A stretch of 11,458 nt of DNA, taken from contig CABSIM010000058.1 of the NCBI GenBank assembly GCA_902477765.1, forward strand, positions 1-11,458. The letters are read 5' to 3'. A program made the position numbers and the translations under genes. How positions within the stretch are numbered: position 1 is the stretch's first letter; each line of letters starts with the position of its first letter. The notes under the pieces are model-generated. The model searched no databases. It was not told the DNA's origin and saw nothing but the letters and a program-made list of their open reading frames with translations. The DNA comes from an uncultured Clostridiaceae bacterium. Lineage in GTDB: Bacteria > Bacillota > Clostridia > Lachnospirales > Lachnospiraceae. Positions 6,510 through 11,458 of the stretch are shown here, piece by piece.

Positions 6510-7766
6510 ATGGAAAACCACAAGATCATACAGGTGGAAGAAAAAGTGCCTTTCAGGCTTCTTGTCCCCCTGAGTATTCAGCACATGTTTGCCATGTTCG
6601 GTGCTTCAGTCCTGGTACCGTTTCTGTTCGGCATCAATCCCGCCGTCGTTCTTTTTATGAACGGTGTCGGTACTCTTCTTTTTATTCTCGTCACAAAGGG
6701 AAAAGCTCCCGCTTATCTTGGTTCCAGTTTCGCATTTCTTGCTCCTGCAGGCATCGTAATTTCCAAATTCGGTTATGAATATGCGCTCGGCGGATTCGTC
6801 GCAGTCGGCTTCTGCGGCTGTATTCTTGCATTCATTATTTATAAAGTGGGCTACAAATGGATCGACGTGGTCCTGCCGCCGGCTGCCATGGGACCGGTAG
6901 TTGCTCTGATCGGTCTGGAGCTTTCCTCCAACGCTGCCAGCAACGCGGGACTGCTGGATGAAGTCATCGATCCCGGAAATGTCATTGTGTTTTTTGTAAC
7001 CCTGGGATTTGCCGTATTCGGCTCCATCCTGTTCCGCGGTTTCCTGTCGGTCATCCCCATTCTGATCGCCGTGATCGCCGGATACATAGCCGCCATCGCC
7101 TGCGGCCTGGTGGACTTCTCCGCAGTGGCTCAGGCTCCGTTTTTTGCAATCCCCAATTTCTCCGCTCCCAAATTCAATATGGAAGCAATCCTGATTATCC
7201 TTCCTGTTCTTCTGGTGATCGCCTCTGAGCACATCGGACATCAGGTGGTTACCAGTAAAATCGTGGGAAGAGACCTTTTGAAGGATCCGGGACTGCACCG
7301 CAGCCTGTTCGGAGACAATTTCTCCACCATGCTTTCCGGTCTTATCGGTTCCGTTCCCACCACCACTTACGGTGAAAACATCGGTGTCATGGCTGTCACA
7401 AAGGTATACAGCGTGCAGGTCATTGCGGGAGCTGCCGTGCTTTCCATTATCTGTTCCTTCATCGGAAAGCTGTCCACCCTGATCCAGACGATTCCCGGTC
7501 CCGTCATCGGAGGTATTTCCTTCCTGCTTTACGGAATGATCGGAACTTCAGGTCTCCGCATCCTTGTGGATTCCAAAGTGGATTACGGAAAGAACAGAAA
7601 TCAGGCCCTGACCGCCGTGATCTTTGTCACCGGACTCTCCGGAATCAAGGTCAGCTTTGGAAATGTCCAGCTGACCGGAATGGTTCTGGCCTGCGTCACC
7701 GGCATGATTCTGAGTCTTATTTTCTATGGACTGGACCGCCTCGGTCTTACCAACGACAGAGACTGA
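6510..7766 (+). CDS. uraA: Uracil permease (NCS2 family)
   Basis: The product is 418 residues, full length for the NCS2/UraA family of proton-coupled nucleobase transporters in the cytoplasmic membrane. The family signature is complete: LSIQHMFAMFGASVLVP in the first membrane segment, SSFAFLAP in the third, ASEHIGHQ with Glu240, and PTTTYGENIG with Glu289. The two glutamates correspond to the uracil-contacting Glu241 and Glu290 of E. coli UraA. The TM-rich layout of about 14 spans is visible as alternating hydrophobic blocks. AAGGAGG lies five bases before the ATG. The gene is alone between its own promoter and terminator, not in a pyr operon. A xanthine permease is less likely because the uracil-type motifs are all present. 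Confidence 0.9.
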   Translation: MENHKIIQVEEKVPFRLLVPLSIQHMFAMFGASVLVPFLFGINPAVVLFMNGVGTLLFILVTKGKAPAYLGSSFAFLAPAGIVISKFGYEYALGGFVAVGFCGCILAFIIYKVGYKWIDVVLPPAAMGPVVALIGLELSSNAASNAGLLDEVIDPGNVIVFFVTLGFAVFGSILFRGFLSVIPILIAVIAGYIAAIACGLVDFSAVAQAPFFAIPNFSAPKFNMEAILIILPVLLVIASEHIGHQVVTSKIVGRDLLKDPGLHRSLFGDNFSTMLSGLIGSVPTTTYGENIGVMAVTKVYSVQVIAGAAVLSIICSFIGKLSTLIQTIPGPVIGGISFLLYGMIGTSGLRILVDSKVDYGKNRNQALTAVIFVTGLSGIKVSFGNVQLTGMVLACVTGMILSLIFYGLDRLGLTNDRD

Positions 7767-7795
7767 TATTCCGCATCTGTTTTCTGCCTGAAAGA

Positions 7796-7840
7796 AAAAC
7801 CGCCCCCGATTCCTGCATGGATTTGAGGGCGGTTTTCTCG
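7796..7840 (+). terminator. Rho-independent terminator of uraA
   Basis: AAAACCGCCC (7796-7805) pairs perfectly with GGGCGGTTTT (7827-7836), giving a GC-rich stem followed by TTTTCTCGTT. It starts 30 bases after the uraA stop. The A-run on the left arm could let it act weakly on the other strand as well. Confidence 0.85.
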
Positions 7841-8026
7841 TTCATATTTTGTTCAAAAACATTTCAAAATTCCTTTACACAATACACATCTTTTCTTCAT
7901 GTTTACCCGATATAGTATAACCATAAACAGATAAACATCTGATAAAGATGCTGCTTATAAGATTTTTTTCATAATACTCGAGCTGATGAATGATCAGCTC
8001 TCCTCCCTTTTTCAAATAATCATTTG
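7841..8026. other. Convergent intergenic stretch with small inverted repeats
   Basis: This AT-rich stretch between two convergent genes has no credible coding region. It contains a perfect 8 bp inverted repeat, GAGCTGAT/ATCAGCTC with a five-base loop (7980-8000), followed by TCCTCCCTTTTTC. It also contains overlapping small repeats around 7928-7950 (CAGAT/ATCTG and CATC/GATG) and TATAGTATAAC near 7911-7921. A C-rich unpaired segment after a hairpin would suit a small RNA, but I see no convincing -35/-10 pair, so this is only a description. Confidence 0.35.
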
Positions 8027-8029
8027 TGA

Positions 8030-8056
8030 AAAGAGCACCCGGCGGGGTGCTTTTTT
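8030..8056. terminator. Bidirectional terminator next to the symporter gene
   Basis: AGCACCC (8034-8040) and GGGTGCT (8045-8051) form a 7 bp stem with a four-base loop. A T6 run follows on the plus strand, and CTTTTC follows on the minus strand. It lies a few bases after the stop codon of the minus-strand symporter gene and is most likely that gene's terminator. It would also stop any plus-strand transcript coming through from 7841. Confidence 0.8.
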
Positions 8057-8060
8057 CATG

Positions 8061-9401
8061 TCATCCGGTTTGTTTTTCCGTTTCCGGTCTTCTGACCTTT
8101 TTCACCAGCAGCAAAAGCGCCAGAAGATTCGGAACTGCCATCAGTCCGTTAAAAATATCCGAAACTTCCCAGACTGTTTCCATGGGGCCCAGACTCCCCA
8201 GAAACACTGCCGCCAGGTATCCTGCCAGATACAGCTTTGTCAGATCTTTTCCCGTCTTTTCTCCCAGGTACGCCGCCGACTGTTTTCCCATATAATACCA
8301 GGCGATGATTGTGGCGAAGGCAAACAGCGCCACACACATGGAGACCGTATATCCGCCCAGATTTCCCAGCCCGCGCGAAAAACTGATGCCCGTCAGCTGG
8401 GCCCCGTTTCCGGAAAAAACCGCCAGCTCATCCCCTGCGGTACAGAGAATCACCAGGGCTGTCAGTGTGCAGCTGACAATGGTGTCAAAAAACACTTCGA
8501 AAATTGCCCACTGCCCCTGAATTCCCGGCTCTGCCTGTTCCGCCGCTCCGTTCAGCACAGCCATGGTTCCGAGCCCCGCCTCATTGGAGAACACACCTCT
8601 GGCAATTCCATAGCGGACACACCGGCTGACACCGTAGCCGGCGGCTCCCGCAGCAGCCTGATCCGGCGAAAAGGCTTCCCGGAAAATCATGGCAAATGCC
8701 CCTGGCAGATTTTCTCTGTTGAGAAAAATCACAGCCCCGCAGGCCGCCATGTAAATTCCGGCCGACAGCGGTACCATGGATTCTGCCGTACCCGCGATCC
8801 GTTCCACGCCTCCGGCCACGATGCATCCGGCAAGAACCGTCAGCAGAAGACCAATCAGAAACGGCGGCATGGAAAAGCTGAATTCCAGAGTCTCGGAAAT
8901 GGCATTGGCCTGGACCATGCTTCCCATTCCGAAAGAAGCTGCCACACAGAAGCCGGCATACAGCATTCCTGCCGCCGGACTTCTGATTCCTTTTTCCATG
9001 TACAGCATAGGACCTGACATCCACGCCCCGTCTTTTCCCCTGTGCCTGTACAGGATTCCCAGTTCCGTTTCGCCGTACGCCGTGGCCATTCCGATGAATG
9101 CCGATACCCACATCCAGAAAATTGCTCCCGGCCCCCCGGCCAGCAGCGCCGTTGCCACACCTGCAATATTGCCCGTTCCTATGGTGGCGGCCAGTGCCGT
9201 GCAGGCAGACTGAAACTGAGAAATTCCTCCGTCTTCCTGTGCCCCGGTTCCCCGGAGAAGACTGCCGGCTGTGGTTTTCCACCAGTGTCCAAATCCCAGA
9301 ACCGGAAACATCCGGAGACGCAGTGTACAGATTATTCCCGCAGCCAGAAACAGCATCAGCATTCCCGGTCCCCAGACCATTTCGTGAATTCGGTGAATCA
9401 T
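8061..9401 (-). CDS. Alanine/glycine:cation symporter family protein (AGCS)
   Basis: The product is 446 residues, near the family norm of about 450-480, of the sodium:alanine symporter family (AlsT/DagA-type). It would import a small neutral amino acid with Na+ or H+ across the cytoplasmic membrane. Characteristic blocks are VWGPGMLMLFLAAGI at the N-terminus, FQSACTALAATIGTGNIAGV around residues 63-82, the GGPGAIFWMWVSAFIGMATAYGE stretch in shorter conserved pieces, and GVFSNEAGLGTM near residue 270. The ATG at 9401 has GGAG six bases upstream. It is divergent from the phospholipase-like gene, with about 100 bases between them. The substrate (alanine, glycine, glutamine or a D-amino acid) cannot be read from the sequence. 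The frame is intact and there is no accessory gene. Confidence 0.9.
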   Translation of the reverse strand: MIHRIHEMVWGPGMLMLFLAAGIICTLRLRMFPVLGFGHWWKTTAGSLLRGTGAQEDGGISQFQSACTALAATIGTGNIAGVATALLAGGPGAIFWMWVSAFIGMATAYGETELGILYRHRGKDGAWMSGPMLYMEKGIRSPAAGMLYAGFCVAASFGMGSMVQANAISETLEFSFSMPPFLIGLLLTVLAGCIVAGGVERIAGTAESMVPLSAGIYMAACGAVIFLNRENLPGAFAMIFREAFSPDQAAAGAAGYGVSRCVRYGIARGVFSNEAGLGTMAVLNGAAEQAEPGIQGQWAIFEVFFDTIVSCTLTALVILCTAGDELAVFSGNGAQLTGISFSRGLGNLGGYTVSMCVALFAFATIIAWYYMGKQSAAYLGEKTGKDLTKLYLAGYLAAVFLGSLGPMETVWEVSDIFNGLMAVPNLLALLLLVKKVRRPETEKQTG

Positions 9402-9434
9402 ATGGTTCTCCAGTTTTTTTCTCCTTATGTTTTA

Positions 9435-9463
9435 TTCCATTTTCCCATTACTTATGCTATACT
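9435..9463 (+). promoter_or_regulatory. Extended -10 promoter of the phospholipase-like gene
   Basis: TATACT (9458-9463) is preceded by TGC, an extended -10 element. The hexamer 17 bases upstream (TTCCAT) is a poor -35, which extended -10 promoters tolerate. Transcription would start near 9470, giving a short leader of about 36 bases before the ATG at 9506. Confidence 0.5.
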
Positions 9464-9505
9464 GAACCATGTAGATATCTATTTCAGTCAGAAGGAGATG
9501 ACAAG

Positions 9506-10501
9506 ATGCCGGGATTTACCACCCACTATCTTTTTGGTGTCAAAGCCTATAACGATCTCCCTAATAATTACCTGAAACATGTAATCTCAAAATACCGGTG
9601 GCTGTATCAGCTCGGACTGCAGGGACCGGATATTTTCTTCTACAATGTGCCGATTCTCCGGCATCGTGACTACCGGAACGTAGGTTCCTATATGCATGAA
9701 TACCATATCAACGCCTTTTTCCGCTGCTGCCTGGAAGAGATCTCACGGATCCCCCACCGCCAGCAGAAAGAGCAGGCCGTTTCCTATCTTGCCGGCTTCA
9801 TATGCCATTATATCGGGGATTCCATCTGCCATCCGTTTGTATACGGACGGATTCAGTATGAAAAAGACATGAAAAGCGCCCGGTTTCATGGCCTTCATGC
9901 AGAGCTGGAAAATGATCTGGATACGTACCTTCTGTGGAAATTCAAAAAGAAGAAACCGTCCGAATTCAACCAGGCGGCCACCATCTGCCTCAACGGAATG
10001 GAAATCCAGTTTATCTCCCGTTTTCTGAGCCGCTGTATCAACGATACGTACTACCAGATAACGGAAAAAAACAATTTTCAGGTAACGGAAGGAATGGTAT
10101 GGCGTTCCATTTATGCCATCCGCTTCGGCGGACGTCTTCTTTCCGATCCGGAAGGAAAGAAGAAAAATAAAATTGAATTTTTTGAATCTCTGTTTATGAA
10201 ACATCCCATTGCATCCAGAAAACTGGTCACGGACCGGAAGCCGGCAGACGTCAGAAAAACGCTGAATCTGGATCATGAAGTCTGGTGCAATCCCTGGGAT
10301 AAACGTCTGGCATCCTCCGCATCTTTTCCGGACCTGTACCGCCAGACCCTGAACAAATGCCATACATCTTATTACCTGCTCAATGATCTGATTTCCGGAT
10401 CACCCCCGCTGCAGGATAAAGACTGGACTCCGTTTCTCAGTGAACTGGGAAACTATTCCTACCACAGCGGTCTGGATCCGGACCGTCAGGACCTCCAGTG
10501 A
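9506..10501 (+). CDS. Zinc-dependent phospholipase C family protein
   Basis: The product is 331 residues. AAGGAG (9492-9497) lies eight bases before the ATG. The N-terminal half carries the histidine and aspartate pattern of the zinc-dependent phospholipase C fold: THYLFG (His7), LGLQGPDIFFY (Asp42), YMHEYH (His64, His67), YLAGFICHYIGDSICHPFVYG (His101, Asp105, His109) split across the second helix pair, and HAELENDLD (His131, Asp137). No signal peptide is seen before His7, unlike secreted clostridial or Bacillus phospholipases, so this is probably a cytoplasmic member whose real substrate is unknown. The C-terminal half (residues about 170-331) is basic and has no motif I know. It is followed after 46 bases by the PuuD-like gene on the same strand, possibly as one transcript. 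Confidence 0.8.
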   Translation: MPGFTTHYLFGVKAYNDLPNNYLKHVISKYRWLYQLGLQGPDIFFYNVPILRHRDYRNVGSYMHEYHINAFFRCCLEEISRIPHRQQKEQAVSYLAGFICHYIGDSICHPFVYGRIQYEKDMKSARFHGLHAELENDLDTYLLWKFKKKKPSEFNQAATICLNGMEIQFISRFLSRCINDTYYQITEKNNFQVTEGMVWRSIYAIRFGGRLLSDPEGKKKNKIEFFESLFMKHPIASRKLVTDRKPADVRKTLNLDHEVWCNPWDKRLASSASFPDLYRQTLNKCHTSYYLLNDLISGSPPLQDKDWTPFLSELGNYSYHSGLDPDRQDLQ

Positions 10502-10547
10502 TATTCTCAATAAAAACTATAAATAACAGAAAAAAGGAGAGGTTATC

Positions 10548-11255
10548 ATGAAACCACTGATTTTGCTGACCGGCGGCACAGGTGCTGCTGCCAACGGAAC
10601 TCCCACTTACAATGTAAACTGCAATTATGCGGAAAACATCCGCAGAGCAGGCGGACTTCCGATCCTTGCCATTGACAATTTCTGCGCAGAAGAATATGCC
10701 GATCTGGCTGATGGTCTTCTTCTGACCGGTGGAAAAGACGTGGCCACCAATCTCTACGGCCAGGAAATGAAATATGATTTCGTCATCACCGACGAAAAAC
10801 GTGACGAACAGGAAATGGCCCTCATCAGGGAATTCGTCAAGAGGAAAAAACCCATCTTCGGCATCTGCCGCGGTATTCAGGTTCTGAATGTTTATTTCGG
10901 AGGCACCCTGTATCAGGATATTCCGGATCAGCTGGGCGGCGAACACTCCAAGGGCGTCAACCATCCGCTTACCATCAAAAAGGATTCCATCCTCGGAAAT
11001 ATGTTCGGAGAGTCCATGGAAATCAACAGCTACCATCATCAGGCACTTGACCGCCTTGGCGAGGGTCTGATCCCCACCGCATGGTCTGATGCCGGCGGAC
11101 ATGAAATCGTGGAAGCTGTAGAGCACGAATCCCTTCCGGTATGGTCCGTTCAGTGGCATCCGGAACGTATGACTGGTCCTGTTACCAATCCTGCTGACTG
11201 CGTGGATTCTTTCCCGATCTTCGAATATTTTGTCAACCAGTGCAAGGCCGATTAA
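10548..11255 (+). CDS. Gamma-glutamyl-gamma-aminobutyrate hydrolase family protein (PuuD-like, class I GATase fold)
   Basis: The product is 235 residues, typical of peptidase family C26. These cytoplasmic enzymes hydrolyse gamma-glutamyl amides such as gamma-glutamyl-GABA or related glutamine conjugates. The nucleophile motif FGICRGIQVLN contains Cys107, and the catalytic His-Glu pair is His204 and Glu206 in VQWHPERM. The N-terminal GLLLTGGKDVATNLYG and the NHPLTIK and INSYHHQAL blocks match the family. A very strong AAAGGAGAGG (10533-10542) lies five bases before the ATG. No other putrescine-degradation gene is nearby, so the natural substrate is uncertain. Cell-wall or glutamine-conjugate turnover are alternatives. 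The frame is intact and begins 46 bases after the phospholipase-like gene. Confidence 0.88.
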   Translation: MKPLILLTGGTGAAANGTPTYNVNCNYAENIRRAGGLPILAIDNFCAEEYADLADGLLLTGGKDVATNLYGQEMKYDFVITDEKRDEQEMALIREFVKRKKPIFGICRGIQVLNVYFGGTLYQDIPDQLGGEHSKGVNHPLTIKKDSILGNMFGESMEINSYHHQALDRLGEGLIPTAWSDAGGHEIVEAVEHESLPVWSVQWHPERMTGPVTNPADCVDSFPIFEYFVNQCKAD

Positions 11256-11407
11256 GCTCGGAAAACGTTTGGGACAGGAACAGTGCCGGGAGGATATAAC
11301 GGCAGAATTCTGAATCATACACTCAAACGGGAGGAAAAATTCTCCTTACAAATACGTGCCGCAGGAGGCACTCAAAAAAGGCACAGCCCTCCGGCTGAAT
11401 ACCTGAT
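11256..11407. other. Structured non-coding stretch before a right-edge gene
   Basis: No full gene is seen here. GTGCC (11356-11360) can pair either with GGCAC at 11367-11371 or with GGCAC at 11380-11384, so two exclusive structures are possible. AGCC/GGCT (11385-11396) forms another small stem, and GGAG/CTCC pairs at 11330-11345. A short frame without a good start (ending VPQEALKKGTALRLNT) runs through 11356-11406. No clear terminator for the PuuD-like gene was found before this stretch. Confidence 0.35.
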
Positions 11408-11437
11408 ATGTACCCTCTTTACTGGACAAACCAGTAA
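11408..11437 (+). CDS. Possible leader peptide MYPLYWTNQ
   Basis: A nine-codon frame, ATG to TAA, lies inside the 11411-11445 hairpin. Its stop codon overlaps the AAGGAGGG that precedes the ATG at 11451. This is the geometry of translational or transcriptional attenuators that sense ribosome movement. Against it, no Shine-Dalgarno sequence is seen at the right distance before 11408 (the nearest, AGGAGG at 11363-11368, is about 40 bases away), and such a short frame can occur by chance. Confidence 0.35.
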   Translation: MYPLYWTNQ

Positions 11438-11450
11438 GGAGGGTATTTTT
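11411..11450 (+). promoter_or_regulatory. Terminator-like hairpin that also sequesters a Shine-Dalgarno sequence
   Basis: TACCCTCTTTACTGG (11411-11425) pairs with CCAGTAAGGAGGGTA (11431-11445) with a single G-T wobble and a five-base loop, then TTTTT. As RNA this is a strong intrinsic terminator. The right arm contains AAGGAGGG (11436-11443), seven bases before an ATG at 11451 that opens a frame running off the window. Termination of the PuuD-like transcript, attenuation, or occlusion of the ribosome binding site of the next gene are all compatible with what is seen. Confidence 0.65.
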
Positions 11451-11458
11451 ATGCGTTA
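11451..11458 (+). CDS. Start of an unidentified gene at the right edge
   Basis: ATG CGT TA is all that is visible. The call rests only on the strong AAGGAGGG seven bases upstream. The product cannot be identified. Confidence 0.4.

Noticed and set aside
7986..9017. 343-residue plus-strand frame across the AGCS symporter
   Set aside because: Low-complexity antisense translation. The minus strand encodes a complete AGCS transporter.
10437..11318. 293-residue minus-strand frame across the PuuD-like gene
   Set aside because: The plus strand has the catalytic Cys-His-Glu motifs and a strong ribosome binding site, so the minus frame is a shadow.
1..11458. CRISPR array, tRNA, rRNA, prophage or insertion-sequence genes
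   Set aside because: No regularly spaced direct repeats, no cloverleaf-type sequence and no transposase, integrase or phage structural motifs were seen in any frame.

Overview
The window looks like chromosome of a Gram-positive anaerobe of the Clostridia, most plausibly a gut Lachnospiraceae-type organism. The reasons are strong AAGGAGG-type ribosome binding sites, a GC content near 50% by eye, a clostridial citrate-lyase-type operon, and the mix of an alanine/glycine:cation symporter, a zinc-dependent phospholipase C family protein and a PuuD-like amidotransferase. The species cannot be named from the sequence.

Positions 1-4316 (minus strand) hold a catabolic operon read right to left. In order it contains a PrpF/methylitaconate-isomerase-type gene, large and small subunits of an aconitase-family (LeuCD/homoaconitase-type) hydro-lyase, and citD, citE and the start of citF of a citrate-lyase-type enzyme. 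Together these make an isomerase, a hydratase and a lyase that could take an unsaturated di- or tricarboxylate through a 2-hydroxy acid to acetate (or a homologue) plus a 2-oxo acid. Candidate substrates are trans-aconitate, methylitaconate and mesaconate, and the sequence does not choose between them.

This locus appears damaged. The isomerase lacks about its first 50-60 residues and abuts, head to head, a plus-strand LysR regulator (4305-5111) that lacks its whole DNA-binding N-terminus. A single deletion seems to have removed both 5' ends and the promoter region between them. The hydratase large subunit carries a one-base insertion at a G4 run (2540-2543). A TIM-barrel amidohydrolase next door (5471-5966) has lost its middle and changed frame. 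The region 5112-5470 holds two clear inverted repeats, one of them a MITE-like 93 bp hairpin.

Positions 5967-7836 are intact: a promoter, a 61-residue single-span membrane protein, a terminator, then a promoter, a UraA-type uracil permease and a strong terminator. Positions 7837-8060 form a convergent intergenic stretch ending in a bidirectional terminator. From 8061 to 11255 lie an intact AGCS-family symporter (minus), then divergently a zinc-dependent phospholipase C family protein and a PuuD-like gamma-glutamyl hydrolase (plus).

The right end (11256-11458) is non-coding in the usual sense. It finishes in a structured leader: a nine-codon mini-ORF inside a strong hairpin whose right arm carries the Shine-Dalgarno sequence of a gene starting at 11451. 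This could be an attenuator for a gene outside the window.
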